Origin: Symbiodinium natans
Lineage: Eukaryota > Sar > Dinophyceae > Suessiales > Symbiodiniaceae
Direction of reading: 5' to 3'
NCBI GenBank assembly: GCA_905221605.1
Contig: CAJNDS010001113.1
Span: forward strand, 186,001-250,000
DNA length: 64,000 nucleotides
Shown here piece after piece: positions 29,850-39,509 of this stretch (position 1 is the stretch's first letter; each line of letters starts with the position of its first letter). The notes beneath the pieces were generated by a model. The model saw only the letters and a program-made list of their open reading frames with translations. It was not told the origin of the DNA and did no database searches. A program made the position numbers and the translations under genes.

Positions 29850-29850
<1 letters not shown>
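29751..29850 (+). CDS. Exon-like island, glycine-rich hydrophobic
   Basis: CCCACAG acceptor at the array edge; frame VVGDIGALLFSFVGGMFGSR then LRGMFRASLAPGF. Likely membrane-associated. The start VVG resembles the island at 63360. Confidence 0.6.
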
Positions 29851-29890
<40 letters not shown>

Positions 29891-29980
29891 TATTTTCTTT
29901 AAAATTTTTCTAATTTATTTATTTGTTATTTTTATTTGCTACCCAGATTCTGATTCTGATTCTGATTCTTACTCTTATTC
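29851..29980. repeat. Poly-T tract and GATTCT repeat
   Basis: About 37 T in a row, T-rich sequence, then GATTCT hexamers. The Phe-rich open frame is an artefact. Confidence 0.9.
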
Positions 29981-30237
29981 TTGTTCTTCTTGTCTTTGTA
30001 ATTGTCCACTTGATTTTTGACTGTTATTTCTTCTTTTTTTAAGGGGGTCTTCCTGAAGTTTGGGCAAGGTCTCTTTCGGGAGTGTGCAGGTGTTGTTAGG
30101 TTGAAGGTTCTGCTTTAAGGGCCTGGGGTTTAAGCCTCAGGTTTTGGCACAAAGCAGGTGTCGTTTTTTGCATACAGGATGTTTTGGCATTGAAGCAGCT
30201 TCTATTTCATGATTGTGATTATTTGTACATTTTTGTT

Positions 30238-30277
30238 GTGTGTGTGTGTGTGTGTCTGTGTGTCTGTGTGTGTGTGG
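30238..30277. repeat. TG microsatellite
   Basis: TGTGTG tract with TCTG variants. Confidence 0.9.
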
Positions 30278-30314
30278 GAGGCGAGTCCCATATGAAAAGC
30301 TGAAGTGGGTCACC

Positions 30315-30419
30315 ATGTCCGTAAACACAGGAAGGTATGTCGTGCTAGCTGGACCATGGTTGCTGTTTGGAAGCAGCCCCGCAGCACCCCCCCAGCACTC
30401 TTTATCAGAGGTTGTATAG
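30315..30419 (+). CDS. Small ORF, 34 codons
   Basis: ATG-started frame MSVNTGRYVVLAGPWLLFGS then SPAAPPQHSLSEVV. Could be an exon; another frame is open through the region. Confidence 0.3.
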   Translation: MSVNTGRYVVLAGPWLLFGSSPAAPPQHSLSEVV

Positions 30420-30456
30420 CCATGGCTTTACGACCACTTCGTGTTGTGTGGAATAC

Positions 30457-30683
30457 GTATATATGTATATATGTATATACGTACATATGTATATATATAT
30501 ATATATATGTATACATGTATGTATGTATGCATGCATGTATGTATGTACGTATGCATGCATGCATGCATGTACGTATGTATGTATGTATGTATGTATGTAT
30601 GTATGTATGTATGTATGTATACATGTATATATGCATATACATACATACATATACATACATACATACATACATACATACATACA

Positions 30684-30718
<35 letters not shown>

Positions 30719-30726
30719 GTATATTC
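30457..30726. repeat. TATG / CATA palindromic microsatellite
   Basis: GTATGTATG on the left half changes to CATACATA on the right near 30640, so the tract is a long inverted repeat. The Tyr/Met/Cys and His/Ile/Tyr open frames (up to 202 codons) are repeat translations. Confidence 0.95.
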
Positions 30727-30731
30727 ACGTG

Positions 30732-30821
30732 TGGCAGAGCATCGCTTGCTGCAATGGTGTCCAGGCCGCAAAGTATGCCATGACGGTGTCGTCAGCAAGC
30801 GAACACTTGGAGGCCTCCAGG
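30732..30821 (+). CDS. Exon-like island, unknown protein
   Basis: Frame WQSIACCNGVQAAKYAMTVS then SASEHLEASR. Follows the microsatellite immediately. Confidence 0.45.
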
Positions 30822-30926
30822 GTACGGTGCTCGCAGCGATTCCCTCGTTCTCATTCTTTTTCGTTGATACTCTTCTTGCCTTTTTGTCCCTCACTCTGAA
30901 TCCTAAACCTTAAGCCGCGCGAGATC

Positions 30927-31003
30927 GTGTGCCAACGTGCCCCAACTTGCTGTGGCTGCTTCACACCAGAGCTGGGCGCTTGGGAATGCCCGTTCTTTCA
31001 GGG
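30927..31003 (+). CDS. Exon-like island, Cys-rich
   Basis: Frame CQRAPTCCGCFTPELGAWEC then PFFQ, followed by GGTTTTGGGTTTAGGG. Short Cys spacing recalls other Cys-rich islands at 27238, 55234 and 60095. Confidence 0.5.
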
Positions 31004-31272
31004 TTTTGGGTTTAGGGTTTACTGCTTTGGGTTAAGGGCTCAGATTTGGGGCTTTAGAGCTTTGAAGGCAACGGGTGTAGGGTTGTACCGCAGACGTTCG
31101 GCTTATGGGGGTTAAGGGCCGTAGAGGCTAAGGGTTTAGGGCTAAGCCTTAAACCACCCGAAAACCCTAAGCCCGGGCTGCTTTATCACAGCACTAAATC
31201 CCCTACAGTGCTATTTGCTTTCGGGTTTTAGGTTGAGGCGGCTCTTTTCGGTTTTTCGGTTTATGGCTTCAG

Positions 31273-31342
31273 AGCTTTGGTGGAAAAGGGTGAAGAACGA
31301 ATCCTAGAGAATTCGAGGAGCCGCTCGAAACCCAAACGCTGA
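31273..31342 (+). CDS. Exon-like island, charged
   Basis: GGCTTCAG acceptor; frame ALVEKGEERILENSRSRSKP then KR, stop at 31340. Confidence 0.5.
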
Positions 31343-31387
31343 GCCCAAGAATGGTCTAGGGCTTAGTGCTATGGGCGTCTGTTTCAG

Positions 31388-31470
31388 GCGACTTGGGCGA
31401 AGAAAGCTTTCTCTGGGCAACCGCTAAGGGCCTCAACCTCCAAGCTGCCTTAAGGGCTCTCCCACCCTAA
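31388..31470 (+). CDS. Exon-like island, helical
   Basis: CTGTTTCAG acceptor; frame DLGEESFLWATAKGLNLQAA then LRALPP, stop at 31468, or GC donor at 31444. Lies only 45 bp after the preceding island, so any intron between them is very short. Confidence 0.5.
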
Positions 31471-31524
31471 ACCCTTCCTCACCCTGAGACCCTAAGCCTT
31501 ACACGAGGGCTTAGGCATCTTCAG

Positions 31525-31571
31525 TGCTTGCTGGCTTTGGGAGGTTGGTCCAGGCCTTGAGGGTGGCCAGG
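31525..31571 (+). CDS. Exon-like island, GTAGTT donor
   Basis: ATCTTCAG acceptor; frame VLAGFGRLVQALRVAR, then GTAGTTTGC. The frame stays open to 31608. Confidence 0.45.
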
Positions 31572-31699
31572 GTAGTTTGCTTTGGATTCTCCGGCAACGA
31601 ACTTTGTTGACAAATGCTTGATGGGACAGCCGAAGCCAGACCCTTGGAACCCCGAACACACTCCCTAAGCCTTGGGAGCTTCCCCCTTATACGAGCATT

Positions 31700-32010
31700 C
31701 CTGAATAAACCCTACACCCTAGACCCTAAACCCCAAACCCGAAACCCTAAACCCTAAACCCGAAACCCTAAACCCTAAACCCTGAACCCTAAACCCTAAA
31801 CCCTAAGGGTACTACAACCTATTCAGGACTGTTAGTATAATGGGGAACATCCCAATCCCTAAGCCAAATGCTTGAACCCCAAGCATCCCAAAAGTCTAAG
31901 CCCTAAGCCCTAAGCCCTAAGCCCCAAGCCCGAAGCCCTAAACCCTAAACCCTAAACCCTAAACCCTAAACCCGAAACCCTAAACCCTAAACCCTAAACC
32001 CTAAACCCCA
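31700..32010. repeat. CCCTAAA-type arrays around a family A half element
   Basis: Two arrays (31705-31805 and 31895-32010) separated by GGACTGTTAGTATAATGGGG, AACATCCCAAT, the right half of family A. Confidence 0.85.
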
Positions 32011-32380
32011 AACGCCCAGGCCCTACGCACGGAAGTTGTGTGTCAAACCAGATTCTCAGCCTCCAAGACCCTCAAGTCCACGAACCGAGAAGCCCTGACG
32101 TCCTAATGCCTTGAAGCCCAAAGGCCCTAGGGTTTAGGGTTTAGGGTTTAGGGTTTAGGGTCTAGGATAGGAGGGTCTAGGGTAGGAGGATGCCTCAACC
32201 CTAAACACGAATCCCTTAAGCTTCCGAAGCCCAATGCCCAAGACCCTTAAAGCCCAAAGCTCTCTACGCTTAGCCCTAAACCCTAAGCCCTAAACCCTAA
32301 ATCCTAAACCCTAAATCCTAAACCCTAAAGCCCTGAAACCCTGAACCCTGTATCCAAAAGCTCTCTCAAATCCCCTTCAG

Positions 32381-32470
32381 AGCCCTTTCAGCACCTTGTC
32401 GGACTTCACCTCCTCCGAGCCTCTGGCGCTGAAGTTCTTGGAGGAGCTCTTCATCGAGGCCTCTCGATGA
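32381..32470 (+). CDS. Exon-like island, stop or GC donor
   Basis: CCCCTTCAG acceptor; frame SPFSTLSDFTSSEPLALKFL then EELFIE. Either continues ASR to a TGA at 32468 or splices at GAG|GCCTCT. Confidence 0.6.
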   Translation, partial: SPFSTLSDFTSSEPLALKFLEELFIEASR

Positions 32471-32607
32471 AGATGTTTAGGGTCTAGGGTTTAGGGTTTA
32501 GGGTTGTTAATGGCGTTGGGTTTCGGTTCTTAGGGTCTAGGGTGTAGGTTTGAAGGTTGAAGCTTTGCGTTTAGCGTGCTTGGGGTTGAGGTTTGTAGGG
32601 GTGTGGG

Positions 32608-32683
32608 GCTGAAGCTCTCCATGTCGACTGTCTGCGGGGCGTCTCGCAACCTCTTCTCGAAGCCTATGTACCAGAACCTCACC
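32608..32683 (-). CDS. Minus-strand exon-like island
   Basis: Reading leftward after GGTCAG: VRFWYIGFEKRLRDAPQTVD then MESFS, with strong codon bias. The plus strand reads less well. Confidence 0.45.
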
Positions 32684-32928
32684 CTGACCCCTAGCGCCTT
32701 AAAGCCTGGCAGCCCTAAACCCTAAACCCGAAACCCCGACTTCTAAATCCCCTGGAGCTCCTGAACCCGAGATCCCACAGAACTCAACCCTAGAGGGCTT
32801 AGGGCCCCTGAATCCTAAACCCTAATTCCTTATACCCTAAACCCAAAACCCAAAACCCAAAACCCTAAACCCTAAACCCTGAGCCTAAACCCTCAACCCT
32901 AAACTCTAAACCAAAGTCCCTTCGTCAG

Positions 32929-32985
32929 AGGCGTGGGAGAAAGATGAGGACCCGCATGCAAGCCGCCAAGGCACTAAACTTACTT
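32929..32985 (+). CDS. Possible exon, charged
   Basis: TTCGTCAG acceptor; frame AWEKDEDPHASRQGTKL. Another frame (RRGRKMRTRMQAAKAL) is open. Confidence 0.4.
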
Positions 32986-33370
32986 TGTTCCTTCTTCTCC
33001 TTTTTGGAGACATAGGGTTTAGGGATTAGGGTTTAGGGATTGGTAGTGGTCCTTCGCCATACCCCAGCCCACCCCCTCCCAGAATGAATTCCCCATGAAA
33101 GGCTGCTATTAGACGCCCACACCCATAACTTGCAGCAAATTATGGGGGCTTGGGGTTAAGGGTTTAGTTTAGGGTTCGGGTAAACCTGCAACCGTAAACC
33201 CGAAACCCCAGCCCCGGCAGCGATCCAAGAATGCTGAGTACTCTGCTCACCCTGAATGCTTAAAGCCTGAAGCCCCCTAAGCCCCAAACCCTAAAGCCCT
33301 AAACACTCTAGACCCTAAACCCCTAGCTGGGGTGTGACCCGGGGGAATGCAACGCTAACCTCTCGTGTAG

Positions 33371-33436
33371 AACAACCCCCGGACGTACCGAGCCATCCCA
33401 AACCCCAAGCGCTGTCCATCCTGGGAGATACTTGAA
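33371..33436 (+). CDS. Exon-like island beside a family B element
   Basis: GTGTAG acceptor; frame NNPRTYRAIPNPKRCPSWEI then LE, running into the left end of the element at 33430. Confidence 0.45.
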
Positions 33437-33550
33437 GGTTCAAGCGTACTCATCAGTAGGGTTGCAAGCAGGGAAAGAACCCTGCTGATAAGTATGGTTA
33501 TAACCTTATTTAGGGTACTTACAACCGTTAAGTACTCATGAACCTACAAG
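33430..33550. mobile_element. Family B element
   Basis: ACTTGAAGGTTCAAGCGTAC at the left and TTAAGTACTCATGAACCTAC at the right are inverted with mismatches; internal GGTTATAACCTTATTTAGGG is shared with other copies. Confidence 0.65.
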
Positions 33551-33572
33551 CAGGACCAAAAGCTCGTTGCAG

Positions 33573-33616
33573 ATCCGAGCATGGACATGGAGGGTGAGGA
33601 GCAGGAGAGCAGCTTG
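33573..33616 (+). CDS. Exon-like island, acidic
   Basis: GTTGCAG acceptor; frame DPSMDMEGEEQESSLG, then GTTTGGG. Confidence 0.45.
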
Positions 33617-33675
33617 GGTTTGGGTCCTCTAAGGACACAAACCCTAAACCCTAGGCCCTAAACGCCCGAATCCAG

Positions 33676-33741
33676 GAAAGACCTCCAAAAGTGCCAAATC
33701 TCATCAGGTCTAAGCAGTTCCGTTTACCCACGGCACCGTGA
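33676..33741 (+). CDS. Possible exon, 21 codons to stop
   Basis: ATCCAG acceptor; frame ERPPKVPNLIRSKQFRLPTA then P, stop at 33739. Confidence 0.4.
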   Translation, partial: ERPPKVPNLIRSKQFRLPTAP

Positions 33742-33858
33742 ACTTCACCCTGACACGCAAAATCTTAAGCTCTGCAACCCCCAAACCCAAAGCCCTTAAG
33801 GCCTACCACCCCAAAACCTAAGGCCCGACACCCAATACCCGAATGCCCGAAGACCCTG

Positions 33859-33970
33859 TAGTCAACTCCAGAAAGTTAGAACATGGTTCAAGGACGATGA
33901 GAGATGGGATTCTCTTTAGTCTACTTTTCGAGGTCTGGGGATAAGGATGTTCCAACTTTTGGGAATGTCC
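33859..33970. mobile_element. Family D element, mariner-like, decayed
   Basis: AACTCCAGAAAGTTAGAACA at the left and GGATGTTCCAACTTTTGGGA at the right. Same family as the nested copy at 44455, in the opposite orientation. Confidence 0.6.
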
Positions 33971-34091
33971 TTCAACCCTAAACCTTAAACCCTAAACCCT
34001 GAACCCTAAACCCTAAACCCCAAACAGCAAACCCCAAACCCCAAACCCTAAACCCTAAACCTCGCGACCCAAGACCTTACGATCCCACCAG

Positions 34092-34152
34092 GATCGTGGC
34101 GTCAAGTCGTACACCCGGGAGGAAGAGTCGCCAACCTGGGAGGAGCGCCGTG
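34092..34152 (+). CDS. Exon-like island, charged
   Basis: CCACCAG acceptor; frame DRGVKSYTREEESPTWEERR, then GGGTTTAGG. Confidence 0.55.
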
Positions 34153-34204
34153 GGGTTTAGGGCAGAGGGTCTAGGGCTTAGGGTTCGGTTTACCAGGGTT
34201 TGGA

Positions 34205-34282
34205 TGTTTTGCAGCCCTAAACCCTAAACCCTAAACCCTTAACCCTAAACCCTAAACCCTAAACCCTAAACCCTAAACCCGC
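34205..34282. repeat. CCCTAAA-type array
   Basis: About ten units with one CCCTTAA variant. Confidence 0.9.
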
Positions 34283-34379
34283 TCTTTTGGTTCAGGAGTT
34301 TCAGGGTTTGGGGTGGAAGAAGGTCTCATCCCTTCAGGGCTTTGGGGCTTCAGGGTTTTAGGGCTTCAGGGTTTTTGTA

Positions 34380-34580
34380 GTGCGGAGTATGAGGGGACCT
34401 TGGGATACATTACCCCCCTTGAACCTGTCTCCCCTTAAGGGCTCAAGAATTTTAGGGCTTCGGGGTATAAGGCCTCGCTCCCTGGCTGCCCTTCTAGAGC
34501 GCCGCCGACGTTTATGGGATCAGGGTAGCGGGTCAAGGGGGTCATGGATGGGGGTCATGGACCCCGAAACCCAACACTAA
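34380..34580 (+). CDS. Hypothetical ORF, 66 codons
   Basis: Frame reads GPWDTLPPLNLSPLKGSRIL, GLRGIRPRSLAALLERRRRL, WDQGSGSRGSWMGVMDPE. The middle is coding-like; the start is uncertain and may be a splice site. Confidence 0.4.
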   Translation: MRSMRGPWDTLPPLNLSPLKGSRILGLRGIRPRSLAALLERRRRLWDQGSGSRGSWMGVMDPETQH

Positions 34581-34735
34581 GCCCGAAACCCTAAAACAAA
34601 GCCCTAAACCCTAAACCCTAAACCCTAAACCCTAAACCCTAAACCCTAAACCCTAAACACCCAAAGACCCCTTAAGCACCCCTTTTCGTCCCCGCTAAAG
34701 AGCCCCTCAAGGCGCAAGCCTTCCATCATGACTTC

Positions 34736-34857
34736 CCCTACTACCCCCCCTTTATGCTGCCCCCCAATCAATTAAGTCAATTAAGGCTATTCAGGGATAC
34801 TTAAGCCTAGTTGAGGTTTTTTCGGGGCGGAATTGGGGCGGGGGGTAGTATAGGGGC
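34736..34857. mobile_element. Family F inverted-repeat element
   Basis: CCCCTACTACCCCCC at the left is inverted as GGGGGGTAGTATAGGGG at the right. About 122 bp. Confidence 0.65.
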
Positions 34858-35029
34858 CGGAATGTACTAGTAGTGTTTTTTTTGTGGTCCCTCTACAATT
34901 TTGACGCTACGCGACCTGCCTCGGCCGGGTCGGGGGGTGGGGTGTGGGGGGGGGTGGAGGTGGGCGGGGGGGGGGGGGTGGAAGGGGGAGATTAAAGGAT
35001 AACACAAAACCAACAAGGTGGTTATTACA

Positions 35030-35153
35030 ACTGCGGAGGCTTGAGAACGCGGACAGCGCAACCAGTGCCTTGCATGTGGGTGGATATTGCAACCGGAGGC
35101 CATTCTGGCTCTCAGGGTGTGCCTGGCTATGTCAAGCTTCGAGGTCGAGGTAG
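35030..35153 (+). CDS. Possible exon in a non-telomeric patch
   Basis: Frame LRRLENADSATSALHVGGYC then NRRPFWLSGCAWLCQASRSR, stop at 35151. The overlapping minus frame is proline-rich composition. Confidence 0.4.
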
Positions 35154-35159
35154 AAGAGC

Positions 35160-35357
35160 TCTCTGGTTTTTCCCAGAAGGTAAGAGAGTGGCAGAAACGA
35201 AGTAAATTTATTTATACAGGCTCCTGGACAAAATCCCTGGACAATCACATGTAATTAGAATCAATGAGAAACGAAGGCCTTTTGTGGCATCAAATCTGCA
35301 GCTGTGCTTTTGCCTCTGGGCATTTTTTTACTCAATCTCTAAGATTTGGCCTCGCAG
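35160..35357. other. Intron-like sequence without heptamers
   Basis: AT-richer, no array. GGTTATTACAACTGC at 35020 and GCAGTTGTGACATCC at 35546 hint at the ends of an inverted-repeat element spanning ~35005-35595, but the match is poor. Confidence 0.35.
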
Positions 35358-35422
35358 TGCTGAAAGGGTTTAGACAACCCAGGGAGGACAGTGTCCAAGC
35401 AGATGAGGGAGATCGCAGCTGA
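35358..35422 (+). CDS. Exon-like island, 21 codons to stop
   Basis: GCCTCGCAG acceptor; frame VLKGFRQPREDSVQADEGDR then S, stop at 35420. The intron before it has no heptamer array. Confidence 0.5.
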
Positions 35423-35841
35423 AGATGTTTTCAAAGTTGCTTGGTGTTTTGTGAGGACCCCAACTCTGGTTTGGAATGTTGGCACCCTTGTAACTTTAAT
35501 AAGCGGTTGTGATATCACGGTTTCTGGCTTGCCCGCAAACCAGCAGCAGTTGTGACATCCCGGTCTTGGGTTGTAACAACCCCCTTTTTGGTTGGAGTAT
35601 CCCGTGCTCGCCGCCCGGGCGAGGGGGGGGGGTGTGGGTGGGGTGGCGGGGTGGGCGCGGACAGGCTGAAGTGCCCCCTGGTCCTAATGCACCGTTTTCT
35701 CCCGGACACTTGTCGGCTAGGGGGGCGACTGTAGGCCCTGCCCAGACACCTACGGCCCGAGGCCTCAGCCCATTATATTACAATAACCCACCCCAAACCC
35801 TATTCTAATTATGCAGGCCGCTATAGTAGTAGGGAAACCAC

Positions 35842-35926
35842 GATTCTGGCCCCGAGGAGTTCCTCACCAGCAAGTCGATTGTCTACATGGACTTTGAGAA
35901 GCTCCTACTGCGCCTTAGCAGCACTC
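35842..35926 (+). CDS. Exon-like island, GTTTAGGG donor
   Basis: Frame DSGPEEFLTSKSIVYMDFEK then LLLRLSST, ending C before GTTTAGGGTTAGGG. Strong codon bias. Acceptor uncertain; an internal CCAG is possible. Confidence 0.6.
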
Positions 35927-35929
35927 GTT

Positions 35930-36075
35930 TAGGGTTAGGGTTTAAGGTTTAGGGTTTAGGGTTCAGGGTTCAGGGTTCAGGGTTTAGGTTTAGGGTTTAG
36001 GGTTTAGGGTTTAGGGTTTAGGGTTTAGGGTTTAGGGTTTAGGGTTTAGGGTTTAGGTTTAGGGTTTAGGGTTTA
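35930..36075. repeat. TTTAGGG-type array
   Basis: About 20 units, the longest G-rich array together with 56395. Confidence 0.95.
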
Positions 36076-36201
36076 TCGAGCTTTGGTTGGAGGCTTCCTC
36101 GTCAGGCTGTGTTTTGGAGGTTGTAGGGGTTCGGAAGTTCTTCAGCCTTGTCTGTTTGGAGTTTGGGGTTCAGCGACACCCACCTCCGCGCGCGCAAGTG
36201 A

Positions 36202-36555
36202 CGCTGGCGCCGTCATGCGAGTGCGCATCAAGCGCAAAGGCCTGGGGAACTCAAGCGGGCCCGCGACAAGTGGCAGGAGCGCCAGCAGCAGGGCCACATG
36301 GCGCTGGCCGGGGCGCCCATATCCATGTTGGACATGGCAGTCCGTGCCATCTGGCACAGGAGCAATCCTGGGGCCTTACAAGGCACGGCGACTGCGCTCG
36401 GGGCGCTCGGTGCCTCAGGTGCCGCAAGAAGATCGGCAAGCTGTATAAAACCCCTTAGTCGAGAAACCCGGGAGAGAGCGATTTTAGACACCAAGCAGGT
36501 TAAAGTACCCCGGACCTCAACTCCTGCTACCTCCTTTTTTGATCCCAATATCTAA
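36202..36555 (+). CDS. Long exon-like island, unknown protein
   Basis: Open from a TGA at 36199. Reads ELKRARDKWQERQQQGHMAL, AGAPISMLDMAVRAIWHRSN, PGALQGTATALGALGASGAA and on to a stop at 36553. The first ~55 codons have strong GC3 bias; later ones may be intron or UTR. A second frame ends CARGARCLRCRKKIGKLYKT. Confidence 0.5.
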   Translation, partial: RWRRHASAHQAQRPGELKRARDKWQERQQQGHMALAGAPISMLDMAVRAIWHRSNPGALQGTATALGALGASGAARRSASCIKPLSRETRERAILDTKQVKVPRTSTPATSFFDPNI

Positions 36556-36954
36556 GAAGTTCATTGTGGTATATGGAAGAATCGACGGGGTGGCGGAGTG
36601 TTTGTTTTTCGGGAGCTACAGTAGAATTTGGGTTATACCTTCAGCATCCCACTTTGCTACGCTCGAATTCTTTCGGGGGCCTCTAACCTCACATATGCCC
36701 CTGAACCCTAAAACTTAAACCCTGAACCTTTTCAAACCTTAAGCCGCTTCATTGAAAAAAGCGATAGGATGTGGGTTGGTCCTTAAGCCCCCAAGGCCCT
36801 AACCCCAAGCAAACCCTAGACCCTAAACCTTGAACCCCTAAGGCCGTGGACCCTCAAGACGCAGACCTTAAACCCTGAACCCCTAAGTTCCTAAAACCCT
36901 AGACACCTACTACGCGCAAAGCCCTGACAAATTCCTAAAACCCTCAACCCCACA

Positions 36955-37290
36955 ACACTGAAGCCCCTCAAGCCCCTCAAGCCCCTCAAGCCCCTCAAGC
37001 CCCTCAAGCCCTAAACCCTAAACCCTAGCCCCTCAAGCCCTAAACCCTAAACCCTAGCCCCTCAAGGCCGAAACCCTAAACCCTAACGCCCCTCAAGCCC
37101 CTCGAGCCCTAAACCCTAAACCCTAAACCCTAAACCCTAAACCCTAAGCCCTAAGCCCTAAAGCCCTAAAGCCCTAAAGCCAAAAAGCCCTAAAGCCCTA
37201 AAGCCCTAAAGCCCTAAAGCCCTAAAACCCTAAAGCCCTAAAGCCCTAAAGCCCTAAAGCCCTAAAGCCCTAAAGCCCTAAAGCCCTGGC
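36955..37290. repeat. Heptamer-variant mosaic
   Basis: Consecutive blocks of CCCCTCAAG (9-mer), CCCTAAA, CCCTAAG and CCCTAAAG (8-mer, ~16 copies), each homogeneous. Confidence 0.95.
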
Positions 37291-37309
37291 CCCCAAACCC
37301 TGCCTCTTG

Positions 37310-37381
37310 GTGCCGAGGAAGGTGGATGTACCCATAAAGGCCCTCGGCCTGGCACAGCATGAAGAGGCAGGGCCGTGTCCT
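37310..37381. CDS. Exon-like island, strand uncertain
   Basis: Minus frame TRPCLFMLCQAEGLYGYIHL then PRHQ; plus frame LVPRKVDVPIKALGLAQHEE. Both are coding-like. Variant C-rich array left, TTTAGGG right. Confidence 0.45.
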
Positions 37382-37384
37382 TGC

Positions 37385-37515
37385 CTTTAGGGCTTAGGGT
37401 TTAGGGTTCAGGGAATCCATAAGGGTGTAGGGTTTAGGGTTTAGGGTTCAGGGAATCCATAAGGGTGTAGGGTTTAGGGTTTAGGGTTTAGGGTTCAGGG
37501 AATCCATAAGGGTGT
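37385..37515. repeat. Three tandem copies of a heptamer plus unique 20-mer
   Basis: GGGAATCCATAAGGGTGTAG occurs three times, each joined to TTTAGGG units: a higher-order repeat. Confidence 0.9.
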
Positions 37516-37578
37516 AGGTTGAGGGTTAAAAGCCACTAGGTTTGATTTCTCCGAGCTCGAAACAACCGATGTCAACAG

Positions 37579-37640
37579 GTTGTTGCTGCTTGGTCCGAGA
37601 TGGAGCGGATGAGGCGGGGGCGATGCCTACACCCTACTAG
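37579..37640 (+). CDS. Exon-like island, unknown protein
   Basis: CAACAG acceptor; frame VVAAWSEMERMRRGRCLHPT, then GGGTTTAGGG. Confidence 0.5.
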
Positions 37641-37738
37641 GGTTTAGGGTTTAGGGTTTAGGGTTTGTAAGCCCTAAACCTTGGACTTTAGATCCTAAAC
37701 CCTAAGCGCCAAGCACCAACTTCTTTGGTTCGGGGCAC

Positions 37739-37945
37739 ATGAGACCTTCTTATCACTTACTACATGACCCATATCGGTTTTGGGGTTACCCCACGCTTCA
37801 TGTCCTGAGTTGTTTTGGGTTTTCGCATAAGAAGTTGGCGCCCAGGGGACCTCCAAGTAGACGACCGCAAAAAGACAAGAATCGACCCTTCAAAAGCCCC
37901 CAAACCCTAAACCAAAAGCCCTTAACCCCAAACCGTACATGCTAA
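37739..37945 (+). CDS. Possible ORF, weak
   Basis: ATG frame reads MRPSYHLLHDPYRFWGYPTL, HVLSCFGFSHKKLAPRGPPS, then basic and heptamer-derived residues. The middle is coding-like; ends are uncertain. Confidence 0.35.
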   Translation: MRPSYHLLHDPYRFWGYPTLHVLSCFGFSHKKLAPRGPPSRRPQKDKNRPFKSPQTLNQKPLTPNRTC

Positions 37946-38365
37946 ACCCTAAACCCTAAACCCTAAGCCCTAAGCCCTAAGCCCTAAACCCTAAACCCTA
38001 AACCCTAAACCCTAAACCCTAAACCCTAAACCCTAAACCCTAAACCCTAAACCCTAAACCCTAAACCCTAAACCCTAAACCCTAAACCCTAAACCCTAAA
38101 CCCTAAACCCTAAACCAAAAGCCCTTAAACCCCAAACCCTAAACGCTAAACCCTAAACCTGGAATCCTGAATCCTAACAAGCCCTAAGCCCCGGAGCCCT
38201 GGACCCTGCTAGTTCTTGACCGAGTTCTTATACCATTGAATAAACTTTAAGCCCTAAGCCCTAAGCCCTAAGCCCTAAGCCCTAAGCCCTAAGCCCTAAG
38301 CCCTAAGCCCTAAGCCCTAAGCCCTAAGCCCTAAGCCCTAAGCCCTAAGCCCTAAGCCTTAAACC
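37945..38365. repeat. CCCTAAA then CCCTAAG arrays
   Basis: Long CCCTAAA array (37945-38115) and a pure CCCTAAG array (38246-38365, ~16 copies), with short spacers. Confidence 0.95.
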
Positions 38366-38658
38366 CTCAACCCTAAACCCTAAACCCTAAACCCGAAACC
38401 CGAAAGCCCAAACCCTAGCCCTAAACCCTCTGAGCCTTCCTTCAGCCCTGAAAGCCGGACGTAGTCAACTTTGAAAAGCCCTCAAACACATCAAAAGTCC
38501 TAAAGCCGAAGCCCTAAGCCCTAAGCCCTAAGCCCTAAGCCCTAAGCCCCAAGCCCTAAGCCCCAAGCCCTAAGCCCTAAGCCCTAAACCCTAAACCCTA
38601 AAACCTAAACCCTCAAGCCCTAGGCCCTAAGCCCTAAGCCCTATCTGAGGCTAGTTTC

Positions 38659-38772
38659 ATGGGCCCTTGATATGGTTCCTCACCTCCTTTGAAGGTTTCT
38701 AACATATGGGCCCTTAAAATGTATAGGGTATGTAAGGGCTATATAAAGGGTATCCTTCTAAGGGCCCATACT
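38659..38772. mobile_element. Family C element
   Basis: CATGGGCCCTTGATATGG at the left, a second internal ATATGGGCCCTTAAAATG, and AAGGGCCCATACT at the right, so one element may sit inside or beside another. Confidence 0.6.
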
Positions 38773-39065
38773 AAGGGACCGTGTAACTATAGACCCTACG
38801 CCCCTAAACTCCTCAAGCCCTTAGAGGCCTTTAGAACAGCCCTAAAACCCCAAAGCATTCAAGCCCAAAGCGTTAAACCGACCCTGAAACCTGACCCCAC
38901 ACCGCAAACCCCTAAACCCTAAGCCCTAAACCCTAAACTCTAAACCCTAAACCCTAAACCCCTAAAGCCTAAACCCTGAACCCTAAACCCTAAACCCCAA
39001 ACCCTAAACCCTAAACCCCAAAACCCTAAACCCTAAACCCTGAACCCTAAACCCTTAACCCTCAG

Positions 39066-39155
39066 GTTCTCCGACTTGGGCCCCTCTGTTCTCTATGGCC
39101 TCGTGGTGCTTGGCCTGGCAGCGGCCTTGGCTTTCTTTGCCTTGCAACAAACAGG
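39066..39155 (+). CDS. Exon-like island encoding a membrane helix
   Basis: CCCTCAG acceptor at the array edge; frame FSDLGPSVLYGLVVLGLAAA then LAFFALQQTG. Good transmembrane segment. TTTAGGG follows at 39162. Confidence 0.6.
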
Positions 39156-39443
39156 GACAAGGGTTTAGGGTTTAGGGTTTAGGGTTCAGGGTTTAGGGTT
39201 CAGGGTTTAGGATTTAGGGGGCAGACCGTCCGCAACCCTAAACTCAAGAGCAGAAGAGCTCACACCCGGAAGCCCCTACCCCCCGTTCCCATGCCCCTCA
39301 ACCCGATACACCCTAAGCCCCCAAACCCTCAAACCCAAAATCCTAAACCCTAACCCCGAACCCCCCCCAACCCACCCAAAAAAAAACCCAAGAAAAGAAA
39401 AGCCAAAAAAGCAAAAGATACGCCTGCTGACAACTCAACTGAG

Positions 39444-39509
39444 GCGCTCCTCTTTGCCCCCACCTACACCATCGAGGTCGGTGACCACACCCTCGTGGGG
39501 GCCAGCAAG
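39444..39509 (+). CDS. Exon-like island, 22 codons, GTGCC donor
   Basis: Frame ALLFAPTYTIEVGDHTLVGA then SK, ending AAG before GTGCC. Upstream ACTGAG would be the acceptor. Confidence 0.6.

Noticed and set aside
30305-30913. ORFs up to 202 codons on both strands
   Set aside because: Mostly translations of the TATG/CATA microsatellite.
35005-35595. A ~590-bp transposon with TTGTAATAACC-type ends
   Set aside because: The inverted match is too poor and no target duplication is visible.
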